Below, piece by piece: positions 42,103-51,480 of a stretch of DNA of 64,000 nt. Below the pieces are notes generated by a model. That model did not search any database and had not been told where the DNA came from. It saw only the letters and a list, made by a program, of their open reading frames with translations. Position 1 is the first letter of the stretch. Each line of letters begins with the position of its first letter. The translations under genes were made by a program, and so were the position numbers. Origin of the DNA: Paenibacillus aceris (GTDB lineage Bacteria > Bacillota > Bacilli > Paenibacillales > NBRC-103111); the NCBI RefSeq assembly GCF_017874035.1, contig NZ_JAGGKV010000008.1:245942-309941 (forward strand), in the 5' to 3' direction.

Positions 42103-44574
42103 TTAGTTATTTTCACAAACATCCAAGTCTACAACCAAGTCAAATCCATTCGCAAACCTCATTGTGACGATATGTTTACCGATTTCAATTGTTGTCTCAC
42201 ATAAATAGGTTTGATCAAGAACTAAAGCTTTCCCTTGTACCGTACAAGGCTCTTCTCTCAGACTCTCCATGGCTGTTTTTACATAAGGATACCATTTGTT
42301 CGTTTCCCCCACTGAAGCAAGGAAATCCTTTTTTTGATCTGTTGCAAGAAATGCATTTCTGACAAACGTCTTATCTGCTGTTTTAAAAGCGCCTGCCGCA
42401 ACTTCTTTGCCATCAATAAATACAGCGACGATTTCGGAACCATTGGCATAAACTTCATATGAAATTTCGTTGGGTCTAGATTTGTTAAGGCTCGCACTTG
42501 TATCTTTTACGAAAGGAATCGTGCTATTATCTGCATCCAAACAGATAAGATCAATTGTATGCTCATCGTAAGGTGCATGATGTCCTGCATTTCTAGCTAT
42601 ATCGATCGCTTCCTTAGGTAACATTTTCATATGAATATAGTTATCACCCATAATTGTATACTCGCCGTCGAAGGTATGCTGGTGGGGGCCGATTCCATAG
42701 CCTTTCTCCGTATAATTATTGTAAGCTATCATCCCCCGGTGATTCTCTGTTCCGTTGGCAGAAACCCATTTATGATGAATATTGGTCATAACATTATAAC
42801 GTAATACGGCATAATCTAGCCCTGCATCAAAATAGACCGCATTTCCGATCCCCGTTTTGTTATTAAAATAGTTATACTCCACAATTGTTCCAGGCATGGC
42901 ATTGATCATATACAGTCCGCCGCCATCATGCATATCCGCTTCTTTACGCAAATAGTCCGTAATTCGATTGTATGCAATATAGTTATGACACATACGACTT
43001 TGTCGCCCTGTTTCACGCCAGCCCCAGCCAACATTAATTCCCGTATAGGAAACATGTTGTATCGTATTGTGCACAAGTTTTAGATTGGACTCATATCCAG
43101 CCCATATGGCAACAGTATCGCTAAATTGTTTCCCTGTCCATTCAACAAGATTGTTCGAAATGGTGTTGTTATAAGAAAGTTCGCGTTCTTCAAGCGGCAC
43201 GATCGGAGGGTCCAATTGGCCTGTCTTGGAAAAGTGTGGCCCCACCTGGTGCGGGTCTGGCGCAATATCGCTGGTATGTTTTGCATCTCCTAGATAAATG
43301 GCACCGCCTGAAAGATCGGTAAACACATTATTATGAATGACACAGTTACGGCTTCCATTAGTCACGATTAATGCCGTGCTTCCTATCTTTGCGAATTCGC
43401 AGTTTAAGAAATGAATCCGATCACCTGAATGTACATAAACAGCGCCATGTGGAGGAGTCGCATAACTGCCCCATGGATCTGAGAAAGGCCCTTCTTCTTC
43501 AGGACCTGTTAACGTATGTCCAGCTTGCGTACTAATATAGCCGTCAATGGTCCCAGGTCTTAAAAATGTATTGTGATGAAACACAAGGCCATCAAAAACA
43601 ATATTTTTTATTTTCTCGGGTACAATCCCGCCTTTCTCTCTGCCCGGTTGAGGCGTTGTAATCCGTTCCGTATCTCTTCCTTCCAACACCATTATTGTCT
43701 CCAGGAGGGGGGCGACCACTTCGGCAGTTGCCATGTTTTGCCCATCTCTTGGGATGTAATATAAGACATGCTCGGTATTATCGAGATAAAACTCACCCGC
43801 TTGATCTAGTAATGCATAAGCATTTTGGAAATAATCTACTCCTCCCCCGTACTTTCGCCAGGAAGCTCCATTCCAATCATAGTGTACACGATTGGTCGTA
43901 GAAGCATTTTTCCATGCGGATTGTGACATATATACGATATCAGCTTCTACTTTTTCCACTGGAACCACAAAATGTCTCCAACGTACATTCCTCACTGCTT
44001 CCAACTGGCTGATATCTCCATATTCTCTAACCGCATCCGCCACCGAGCCTCTTAGACCTAACCCTGCCGTAGTCCCGCTTCCTCCGGGCGATGTAGCTTC
44101 ATAAGCAGCTTGCTCTGTATCAAATTCAAGCCCAACAACACTGCTTCGACTCCTTGCGAGCATGCATCTTTCACCATTTACATATAAATCGCGCGTGATA
44201 AATTGCTCGTCATTGATTACGAGCTTATATATTTGTTTCACCTGATCATGCAATTCCCAATTTCCATCCAACAGCTTTCCGCCGGAAAAAACAGGTTTAT
44301 GCTGGGGGTCATCCGCTTTCCAGATGATGCGGAAATTGTCTTTCCCCGAATCTTCTCGTGTGAAAACTAACGTTTGATCCAAGTAGTAAATTCCGCCCTC
44401 TAAGATAACTTCAATATCCGAGCTCATATTTGTAGCCGCATGCCTTACGAGCTCTTGAGCTCTCCTAATAGAAGCTGGTTCATGCTGCATACCCGTTGAT
44501 GTCATGCTCCCTTTTGGGGATACATAAAATTGAATTGTATTTGTAGATTGGCTGTTTGCCCTGTTACTATCCAT
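42103..44574 (-). CDS. Right-handed parallel beta-helix protein, putative polysaccharide-active enzyme
   Basis: An 823-residue protein without signal peptide. The N-terminus FYVSPKGSMTSTGMQHEPASIRRAQELVR...DIEVILEGGIYYLDQTLVF is the usual cap of beta-helix enzymes. Coils run from about residue 120 to 640, with repeats such as NCEFAKIGSTALIVTNGSRNCVIHNNVFTDLSGGAIYLG and YNRITDYLRKEADMHDGGGLYMINAMPGTIVEYNYFNNKTG. It resembles GH141-like and related sugar-cleaving helices, but I cannot name the catalytic residues. A C-terminal beta domain of about 180 residues follows. It is the last gene of importer operon B, so it probably acts on the imported oligosaccharide inside the cell. Confidence 0.8.
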   Translation of the reverse strand: MDSNRANSQSTNTIQFYVSPKGSMTSTGMQHEPASIRRAQELVRHAATNMSSDIEVILEGGIYYLDQTLVFTREDSGKDNFRIIWKADDPQHKPVFSGGKLLDGNWELHDQVKQIYKLVINDEQFITRDLYVNGERCMLARSRSSVVGLEFDTEQAAYEATSPGGSGTTAGLGLRGSVADAVREYGDISQLEAVRNVRWRHFVVPVEKVEADIVYMSQSAWKNASTTNRVHYDWNGASWRKYGGGVDYFQNAYALLDQAGEFYLDNTEHVLYYIPRDGQNMATAEVVAPLLETIMVLEGRDTERITTPQPGREKGGIVPEKIKNIVFDGLVFHHNTFLRPGTIDGYISTQAGHTLTGPEEEGPFSDPWGSYATPPHGAVYVHSGDRIHFLNCEFAKIGSTALIVTNGSRNCVIHNNVFTDLSGGAIYLGDAKHTSDIAPDPHQVGPHFSKTGQLDPPIVPLEERELSYNNTISNNLVEWTGKQFSDTVAIWAGYESNLKLVHNTIQHVSYTGINVGWGWRETGRQSRMCHNYIAYNRITDYLRKEADMHDGGGLYMINAMPGTIVEYNYFNNKTGIGNAVYFDAGLDYAVLRYNVMTNIHHKWVSANGTENHRGMIAYNNYTEKGYGIGPHQHTFDGEYTIMGDNYIHMKMLPKEAIDIARNAGHHAPYDEHTIDLICLDADNSTIPFVKDTSASLNKSRPNEISYEVYANGSEIVAVFIDGKEVAAGAFKTADKTFVRNAFLATDQKKDFLASVGETNKWYPYVKTAMESLREEPCTVQGKALVLDQTYLCETTIEIGKHIVTMRFANGFDLVVDLDVCENN

Positions 44575-44606
44575 ATGAACGAACCTTTCTTAAACAGGAT
44601 TGGGTC

Positions 44607-47600
44607 TTATAAGTATGTATAATTTTTATTGACGATCAGTACATTGATTCTCCACTGCGAGTCATCTCGGGTACGGAAATGAATGTTCACATAACCGTCC
44701 TTTCTTTGCGTGACAGGTAAAATATCCGTCGCAAATTCGCCCGATTTCAAAACATGATCCGGCTTCCACACACATTGTCCTTCGATCTCTATTTCCGTGT
44801 AAGAAGGCAAGTCACTGTCGCCTGAAACGAACAACAAATCGTACCTGCCTTTCGGCAGCTCTATGACAAACACCGACTCGCTCTTTCCTCCAATAAAGTC
44901 TCTTCTTAGCCCGTCCGGCTCTCCTCGATCAACTGCGATGAGATCGTCCGCCTTCTCCCAACCGATGCCGGTATAGTGCGTGAACACCATGTCCCGAGTT
45001 ATTTTGCGGAACGTTTGACCGATAACGCCATCCATGTGAACTTGTCTAGGCAGCACTTTGAAATAATCTTTGTCCAGCACCTCTGGATTTACGCCGAAAT
45101 CCAGCCGATAAGCGGCTAGTCTTGACTCACGGTAATTGCCTGAATAGTAATCGAACGTGAAATGATCGAGCGTCTTGTAGTGATGCGTTTCTTGGTTCTT
45201 CCCGAGGAACACTCGCCTATGCGTATGCGCTTCATGAACACGAGGGCCGCTTACGAATTTTGAAGCTTCGCTATCAAGTTCGGTCAAGAAACAATCAGGC
45301 TGTAAACCTTCCATGTGCGGATAAATGGTATACTCTCCGTTTTTTGTCGTGCCAAATGAGATGTATTCGCCCTCCAGCTGATCCTCCTCTATCCATGTCA
45401 TTCCGTCCAAGCGCCATACAATCACCTTCCGATCCGAGCCGAACGGGTTACGCATGACGACTCGTATTCCAGCTTTACTTCTTATCTTGACCCACTTCGT
45501 GTGTCCTTGCTTCCTCATTGCGCTAATCTCGAATGCTCCAGCCGCAAGCAGCCCTTGAAAAGCACAATCGTCCCACTTCTCGTAGACGCGCACCTTCTTC
45601 TCGACGTCGTGTTCATACAAGCCGATCGTCCGCTCATGCTCAGGCTCCCCCGAAGGCACTGCGGGAAATACTTCAATAAAGCCACTATGGCTTTGCAACA
45701 GCATCTCGTTAACTGCAGCGACCATTTCTCCGGAAGCTTCCATCATATGCGGATGATATAACGGCTCGTTCGTAATATTGCAATAGTTCATCCAGCGCTC
45801 CGTTTCCTCCGCAAACAGCCCGTTGCTCCGCAAAGACAAATCTATGCCTTGTTCGTACAGCAGTCTGAGCGCCGTGTTCCCTTTGCCGAGTCTAGAAGCA
45901 GCGCATGAAAGCCAACCGAACTGAAACATGCCGAATTCCGTATTCGTCTCCGCATAGCGAAGTGTGTTTTCTGCCCGCTTTCGCAGCGTCTCTTCACTAT
46001 TTTTATTGATTTCGCCAATCGGATAAATTGGCATTAACAGGGACGGATGCCGTAAATGCAAGTCTGCGGGCGCCCATTCTGAATCGAGAAGGATATCCCC
46101 ATACTTATTTGAAACGGCGGTCGGATAAGGAGCCAATCGAGACGCCAACTCGATCCACTTTTGCCGGTCGGCTTCCTCTTCGCCAAGCAATACATTCGCT
46201 TCAATCGTGATTTGCAGCAAATATTTAACTGTCGACAATGTGCATGTCGAGTTCCGTGTCAATGGCCCTTGTTCCGGCGAAATATCAGGGAATACATCAT
46301 ACTGTCCCTTTTCAGAATCGTAAGACAAGTAACCTTCAAAAAACCGAACAATCTTTTTAAACAACGGATAAGCCTTATCTTGCAAAAAAAACAGGTCCAT
46401 GCTGTATCGGTAATAGTCCCACAAAAATTGGGCGCACCAGGGCCAAATGCTTAAATACAAAGCATGCGGGTAATCCCCGGCCACACCTTCCAAATGGTAA
46501 AACTGCTGCGCCATCTGCTCGGCTAGTGCCGTGTACGACAACAGACCATCATTGAAAGCTTCTGCCACTTCAAGGTGATTCGCCGTATAGAGCGGCCAGA
46601 ATGCAGCTTGGATGTTAACATCCCAATACCACATGCTGCCCCACTTCGTTGGCTGTTTAATGTCCCACAAGCCGTTTAATCCGCAAGCCTGCTCGCGCAT
46701 TTTGCCGCCCTTTCCACTGCTGCAGGCTATCGCATATAAATTGATGTACCATAAGTCTTCAATCATTTTGTCAGGCAATGTAATCGATGAACGTTTCCAA
46801 AACCTTCTCCAATGTTCCTGATGACTCTTGGTCATGTCCTTTATTTGAATGACGGTCTCCTTCATTCGTTGCAAGGCCGTCGAAAGCAAGTTTTTCGTTT
46901 CCTCCTCGGTCACAACCGTTGTAAAGAGAGTAACCCGCTGCTTAGCTTCGCGAAGGTGAATACGCATAGAATCTGGGGTAATCTCGGCGCTCCCCTTGGC
47001 TCCAATCATCTTCGTCAACACGATGAAAGAAAATGGTTCATACCGTTCCTTGTCCTCGCCATCCGGATAGAAAGAACCTTTATAATAAAATGTCGTATCG
47101 TCCAGTTGATGATAGTTGACGTTCATATCAACATATCTCCGGGATGGCACGGTCATGGATATGCCTTTCAACAGTGAGGCATTAGTCATCTTGATTTCTG
47201 TCACCAAATAGTCTGTGTCTTGTGTAATGATCGTGCGTGCTTCCAGCTCGTCCTTACCTTTATCGATACGTAAATGCACGCATGCTTCTTCAACGTTTAA
47301 TTGCAGCGAATAGTGATCCGGCCCAGCCAATTCCTCGGACGGGAACAATTGAATTTCCCCAGTCGGATAATGAGAGGCACCTCCCGATGGCTTACCGTAC
47401 TTTCTATGCATGCTGTTGCTGGATAAGACATCGCCATATAGAAAAAACGGACCGTGTTCCGGATTTCGATACCTATCATTCGCTCTTTGTCTTAACTCTT
47501 CGTATGTGTAACCATACTGCCTATAAAAATCGCGACCTTCTCCATTCCGATACTTCTGACTGTACCGATGAAGTTTCTGATAATAAACCTCATAATGATT

Positions 47601-47717
47601 CATTGCCATAGTCAGCTTATTATCTTCAAAGAAAACCATTCCGCCGAAGTGTCCATTGCCGAGCGGCAAGGCTTCGTTCCAGCTGCTCGGTGCATCTTCG
47701 TATGTTAATGTTCGCAT
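44607..47717 (-). CDS. GH95-like glycoside hydrolase (alpha-fucosidase/galactosidase type), cytoplasmic
   Basis: A 1036-residue protein. The first residues, APSSWNEALPLGNGHFGGMVFFEDNKL, match the N-terminal beta domain of GH95 enzymes. The (alpha/alpha)6 barrel (about 320-690) has INLYAIACSSGKG...GLNGLWD and MWYWDVNIQAAFWPLYTANHLEVAEAFNDG, where GH95 has N-x-Q-x-x-Y-W-P; DVFPDISPEQGP is also in the barrel. The roughly 300 residues after the barrel, with a jelly-roll-like end, exceed the usual GH95 length of about 780-900. No signal peptide. Alpha-L-fucoside or alpha-L-galactoside is a guess from family; the motif differences could mean another sugar. It follows the binding protein gene. Confidence 0.78.
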   Translation of the reverse strand: MRTLTYEDAPSSWNEALPLGNGHFGGMVFFEDNKLTMAMNHYEVYYQKLHRYSQKYRNGEGRDFYRQYGYTYEELRQRANDRYRNPEHGPFFLYGDVLSSNSMHRKYGKPSGGASHYPTGEIQLFPSEELAGPDHYSLQLNVEEACVHLRIDKGKDELEARTIITQDTDYLVTEIKMTNASLLKGISMTVPSRRYVDMNVNYHQLDDTTFYYKGSFYPDGEDKERYEPFSFIVLTKMIGAKGSAEITPDSMRIHLREAKQRVTLFTTVVTEEETKNLLSTALQRMKETVIQIKDMTKSHQEHWRRFWKRSSITLPDKMIEDLWYINLYAIACSSGKGGKMREQACGLNGLWDIKQPTKWGSMWYWDVNIQAAFWPLYTANHLEVAEAFNDGLLSYTALAEQMAQQFYHLEGVAGDYPHALYLSIWPWCAQFLWDYYRYSMDLFFLQDKAYPLFKKIVRFFEGYLSYDSEKGQYDVFPDISPEQGPLTRNSTCTLSTVKYLLQITIEANVLLGEEEADRQKWIELASRLAPYPTAVSNKYGDILLDSEWAPADLHLRHPSLLMPIYPIGEINKNSEETLRKRAENTLRYAETNTEFGMFQFGWLSCAASRLGKGNTALRLLYEQGIDLSLRSNGLFAEETERWMNYCNITNEPLYHPHMMEASGEMVAAVNEMLLQSHSGFIEVFPAVPSGEPEHERTIGLYEHDVEKKVRVYEKWDDCAFQGLLAAGAFEISAMRKQGHTKWVKIRSKAGIRVVMRNPFGSDRKVIVWRLDGMTWIEEDQLEGEYISFGTTKNGEYTIYPHMEGLQPDCFLTELDSEASKFVSGPRVHEAHTHRRVFLGKNQETHHYKTLDHFTFDYYSGNYRESRLAAYRLDFGVNPEVLDKDYFKVLPRQVHMDGVIGQTFRKITRDMVFTHYTGIGWEKADDLIAVDRGEPDGLRRDFIGGKSESVFVIELPKGRYDLLFVSGDSDLPSYTEIEIEGQCVWKPDHVLKSGEFATDILPVTQRKDGYVNIHFRTRDDSQWRINVLIVNKNYTYL

Positions 47718-47759
47718 TGTGCTTCCCCTTCTTTATGTCAACTTTCTGGAGCTGTGGAA

Positions 47760-47800
47760 ATAAAGCCGGAAACAGAATGACATTCCATTTCCGGCTTTAT
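47760..47800 (-). terminator. Intercistronic hairpin between binding protein and GH95-like genes
   Basis: A strong stem, ATAAAGCCGGAAA/TTTCCGGCTTTAT with GGAATG/CATTCT inner pairs, lies between two genes of one operon. On the minus strand a weak TTCC tail follows, so it may partly end or stabilise the upstream mRNA, favouring the binding protein. Confidence 0.65.
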
Positions 47801-47801
47801 G

Positions 47802-49349
47802 TTATTTTTTCTTGCTTTCGTTATATTGGTCCATGTACTCTTTCAATATTTGTGCGCCGACACCGTTACTCCATGCATCGATTTCAGCTTGCACCGTTTC
47901 CCATTTTCCTTGTCCCATCACATATTTCACTGCAGCATCCGTTATCTTTTTCGCATGATCCGGATTTTTGCCCGCTGTGTCTGACAAGAAGGCAATGAAT
48001 GGATTTGCTACACCAATGTTATCAAAAGCATCTAAAATATCCTGCTGCGCTTTATGTATTTCTGGAACTTGCGAATCTGCATACGTATATTTGGTGTACT
48101 CATTTTGCAAAATTAACAGATTCGGTCTTTCTTTGTCATACAACTTTTTCTGCTCGTCAGAACGCTCTGCAACACCCAGATCTTTATTAAAGCTGTTGTA
48201 ATGAATACCTTGAACGCCTGCTTTTCCTATGCTTGTTGCTTCGTCAGAAGCAGACCAATCTAAGAACTCCACGATTTTTTGGACTTTATCCTTGGACACG
48301 TTGGAAGGAACGACCCATATCCCGAAGTATCCCTCGATTTTTTGGACCGCTTTTTGGCCTTCATTCCCTTGGAGATAAGGGATGCCGACCAATTCCGCCT
48401 TCGGATCGGTTTTACGCATCTTAGCTATATTATTTTCATTCATAATACCAACGTTGTTAACAAATGCGCCTGCAGCGCCCGAAAGGAATTTATCCAAGGC
48501 TGCGCCGCCTTTTTGAACTGGAGCATCTTTGTCGATCAAACCATTCTCCGTCGCCATACGAATCCAATCCAGAAACTTTTTATATCCCGGATCTTGGAAA
48601 TAAATAGATGCTTTATCGCCATCGACTTTATAACTATTCGGAACTCCCATAGCGAAAGAAACCGGGTTCATGGAACTGAATCCTGGACTCGTGTATGGAC
48701 CCGCTACCAGAGGAATTGTTTTGCCGCCGCCCGCAGGATCTTTCTCCTTAAATACTTTCAATGCATTCGTAAACTCATCCAACGTCTTTGGCACGGAAAG
48801 ATTATATTTGTCCAACCAGTCTTTACGAATGAAAATATTGGCATTGCCGCCTGCCATTAACGGACGAGGTCTAGGGATACCGTACAGTTCACCCTTCACA
48901 GATGTATTGTCCCATGAATATTGGGGGATTTTCTGCAAATTCTTCATTCCTTTAACGACCGATGTTAAGTTGTGGAATGCCCCTTGCTTGACTAGCTTTT
49001 CATATTTACTGTCTTTGCCGTCCGTCAGCAGAATAAGGTCATACTGGCTTCCTGAAGCGATCGCAATATTCACCTTATCCGGATATACATCGCCAGGAAT
49101 GAACTCTACATTCAGTTTGACGTTTGCTTTCTTTTCTATTTCTTTCAAAGCTTGGCTATTTTCCAATACCGGGGGCTCGCCGCCTGCCAAAATCGCCAGC
49201 GCTTTGATCGTTGTTGGCTCTGCAGATTTTTTGCTGCCTTCCGGCTTAGGGCTGCTTTGACCTTCACCGCTGCCAGTTGAACAGGCAGTTACTACACCTA
49301 CACTTAATGCTAACGCAAGAACAGTCATCCATACTTTTTTAGTTTTCAT
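47802..49349 (-). CDS. LplA-like extracellular solute-binding lipoprotein (importer B)
   Basis: A 515-residue sugar-binding lipoprotein. The lipobox is VVTACS (Cys about 23), followed by a Gly/Ser/Glu/Lys-rich linker. The mature part has ALKEIEKKANVKLNVEFIPGDVYPDKVNIAIASGSQYDLILLTDG, AGNANIFIRKDWLDKYNLSVPKTLDEFTNALKVFKEKDP, and FLDWSASDEATS, as in B. subtilis LplA and the large binding proteins that pair with LplB/LplC permeases. These bind long or complex oligosaccharides. ATG follows GGAGGGGAG. The matching permeases are encoded immediately upstream. Confidence 0.9.
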   Translation of the reverse strand: MKTKKVWMTVLALALSVGVVTACSTGSGEGQSSPKPEGSKKSAEPTTIKALAILAGGEPPVLENSQALKEIEKKANVKLNVEFIPGDVYPDKVNIAIASGSQYDLILLTDGKDSKYEKLVKQGAFHNLTSVVKGMKNLQKIPQYSWDNTSVKGELYGIPRPRPLMAGGNANIFIRKDWLDKYNLSVPKTLDEFTNALKVFKEKDPAGGGKTIPLVAGPYTSPGFSSMNPVSFAMGVPNSYKVDGDKASIYFQDPGYKKFLDWIRMATENGLIDKDAPVQKGGAALDKFLSGAAGAFVNNVGIMNENNIAKMRKTDPKAELVGIPYLQGNEGQKAVQKIEGYFGIWVVPSNVSKDKVQKIVEFLDWSASDEATSIGKAGVQGIHYNSFNKDLGVAERSDEQKKLYDKERPNLLILQNEYTKYTYADSQVPEIHKAQQDILDAFDNIGVANPFIAFLSDTAGKNPDHAKKITDAAVKYVMGQGKWETVQAEIDAWSNGVGAQILKEYMDQYNESKKK

Positions 49350-49416
49350 GAAACTAACTCCCCTCCTGTCATGTCGGTACGATTACTTAGAGAAACAGAA
49401 CGACTTTCAGCCTTTG

Positions 49417-50289
49417 CTATTCTTTAATCGAACCCAGCATCGCCCCCTTCGCGAAGTGCTTTTGCAGGAAGGGGTACACGGCAACAATCGGAATCATGGC
49501 TATGAGAATCGCTGCCATTTTCACATTATCCCCTACCTTTCCTACCAATTCAAAATCAAGCGCGTTCTCGGAGGCTATGTTCGCATCCCCTGCAATAACC
49601 ATCAATCGAAGTAGCACTTGAATCGGCCATTTTGCGCTGTCATTCAAATAGATAACGGCCCCAAAAAATGAGTTCCAATGCGAAACCATGAAAAACAGAG
49701 AAAAGGTTGCGATGATCGGCATAGATAAAGGAATAACAACCGACCAAAGCGTTCTCACCTCACCAGCCCCGTCTATGCGCGCTGCTTCTTCCAACGATTC
49801 AGGCAAATTTTGAAAGAAGGACTTCATAACAAGAATGGTAAATGCACTTGTAGCTCCCGGCAAAATAAGCGCCCAATAACTGTTTAACAAGCCAAGCCAT
49901 TTGACAAGCAGATAAGAAGGAATTAATCCGCCGTTAAAAACCATCGTAAATAGCATCATATATAAGATGTATTTTCTTCCTGGGAGCGTTTTCTTTGAAA
50001 TGGCATAGGCCAGCATGATCGAGATCAATACGTTGAACGTTGTTCCGACCACCGTAATGTAGATTGTATTGAAAATACTGTGGGTGAAGCGGGCTGTAGA
50101 AAACAAATACCTATACGCCTCAATGGTCATTTCCTTAGGAATTAAGTAAAACTTACCGCCTAAGGATTCAGAAGCAGGACTGAGCGAAACGGCCAGCATA
50201 TACAGGAATGGAAGAATAACGGTTAAGCTTAAACTAAGCAAAAACAATCCATTTAAGATGTTAAATACGGAGACTCTCTGCTGTCTCAT
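49417..50289 (-). CDS. LplC/YtcP-type ABC importer permease (importer B)
   Basis: A 290-residue permease with six transmembrane segments. VFNILNGLFLLSLSLTVILPFLYMLAVSLSPASESLGGKFYLIPKEMTIEAYRYLF is the N-terminal signature of the LplC/YtcP group. The EAA loop is ESLEEAARIDGAGEVRTLWSVVIPLSMPIIA, and the end reads PFLQKHFAKGAMLGSIKE. It forms the channel with the LplB-type protein, 26 bases upstream. As in importer A no ATPase gene is present nearby. Confidence 0.92.
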   Translation of the reverse strand: MRQQRVSVFNILNGLFLLSLSLTVILPFLYMLAVSLSPASESLGGKFYLIPKEMTIEAYRYLFSTARFTHSIFNTIYITVVGTTFNVLISIMLAYAISKKTLPGRKYILYMMLFTMVFNGGLIPSYLLVKWLGLLNSYWALILPGATSAFTILVMKSFFQNLPESLEEAARIDGAGEVRTLWSVVIPLSMPIIATFSLFFMVSHWNSFFGAVIYLNDSAKWPIQVLLRLMVIAGDANIASENALDFELVGKVGDNVKMAAILIAMIPIVAVYPFLQKHFAKGAMLGSIKE

Positions 50290-50315
50290 AGGTTCCCCCC
50301 CTCTAAAAGTTTCCT

Positions 50316-51260
50316 TTAAAAGATACCTTCTTCTTTAAAAAGCTTGGCCATATAGTTCGCCAATAACATAAGAATCAAACCGACTACCGAGTTAAACAGA
50401 CCTACTGCAATGCTGAAGCTAAATTCAAAACGCTGCAAACCGACTTTATAAACGTAAAGATCAAACACGTTGGATACATCTTCGTTGAAATTGTTCCACA
50501 TCAAAAACACCTGTTGGAAGTTGGAGTCCATGACCGAACCTAAACGAAGGATCAATAAAATGACGATCGTGCTTCGAATCCCTGGAAGCGTAATGTACCA
50601 AATGCGGTGCCAACGGTTTGCACCGTCGACAGTAACGGCTTCATACAGCTCAGGATTAATGCCTGCTAGCGCAGCCAAGAGAATAATCGTTCCCCATCCG
50701 GCATCTTTCCATATATGCTGCAGTACGATTAAAGGTCTAAACCATTCGTTGCTCATTAGAAAAGGCAAATTTTTATCGAACCATATGTCCAAATAATGAT
50801 TGAACACTCCAGTTGGACCGAAGAAAATAAACGAGATGCCTACTATGATGACCCACGATACAAAATGGGGTAAATAGACGACGGTCTGCACAAACCGTTT
50901 ATAGATCACCGAGTGCACTTCATTCAATAAAAGCGCCAAAATAATCGTGAACGGGAAAAAAAAGAACAAATTGTAAAAGCTAATTAATAGCGTATTTTTA
51001 AGAAGCTGAAAAAAAGTCGGCTCTGCAAAAAATCGTTGGAAATGCTCAAAGCCGACCCAGTCACTTTTAAAAAATCCCTGATAGGGGCTATACTCCTGAA
51101 AGGCTAGCAGCACACCCCACATGGGAACATAATGAAAAATAATAAAATATAAAACACCGGGCGCTGCTAACATATAAAGCCACAAATGTTTCTTTAGCGA
51201 TTGCTTTCTGAGCGATGACGTCTTCACCATTGACTGCTTATCTATAGACACATAGGCCAT
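50316..51260 (-). CDS. LplB-type ABC importer permease (importer B)
   Basis: A 314-residue permease, first gene of operon B. LYMLAAPGVLYFIIFHYVPMWGVLLAFQEYSPYQGFFKSDWVGFEHFQRFF is characteristic of LplB/YteP-type subunits; the EAA loop is ELYEAVTVDGANRWHRIWYITLPGIRSTIVI. Six hydrophobic segments are seen. I start it at the ATG at 51258-51260, behind the GGAGGAGG ribosome site (11 bases); the upstream ATG in the longer frame overlaps that site. The regulator upstream probably activates this promoter in response to the sugar. Confidence 0.9.
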   Translation of the reverse strand: MAYVSIDKQSMVKTSSLRKQSLKKHLWLYMLAAPGVLYFIIFHYVPMWGVLLAFQEYSPYQGFFKSDWVGFEHFQRFFAEPTFFQLLKNTLLISFYNLFFFFPFTIILALLLNEVHSVIYKRFVQTVVYLPHFVSWVIIVGISFIFFGPTGVFNHYLDIWFDKNLPFLMSNEWFRPLIVLQHIWKDAGWGTIILLAALAGINPELYEAVTVDGANRWHRIWYITLPGIRSTIVILLILRLGSVMDSNFQQVFLMWNNFNEDVSNVFDLYVYKVGLQRFEFSFSIAVGLFNSVVGLILMLLANYMAKLFKEEGIF

Positions 51261-51368
51261 CGAAACAACTTCCTCCTCCATTCAGGTTGTGAGATTACGA
51301 TACCTCTTACATCTGTTGATGCACAACATCAAACTTTTATCAGGAATGAACTTTCTTTCTCATACAAA

Positions 51369-51399
51369 AATGTGCACTCGCTGCAAAAAAGTGAACATT
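51369..51399 (-). promoter_or_regulatory. Operator-like inverted repeat upstream of importer operon B
   Basis: AATGTGCACT and AGTGAACATT, nine of ten positions complementary, are 11 bases apart. A weak minus-strand -35 TTGCAG with a TATGAG -10 overlaps them, as expected for an activator-dependent promoter. The AraC-type sensor gene ends less than 100 bases upstream and may bind here. Confidence 0.5.
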
Positions 51400-51422
51400 T
51401 AAGTAATTGCTCGATTTAAACG

Positions 51423-51456
51423 CAAAAAAAGTGCACAGATCTGCATCCATGCACTT
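51423..51456 (-). terminator. Terminator of the AraC-type sensor gene
   Basis: Stem AAGTGCA/TGCACTT with a 14-base loop and seven T on the minus strand. Confidence 0.75.
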
Positions 51457-51480
51457 CCTTTGTTCTATTGTTTAATTTCC

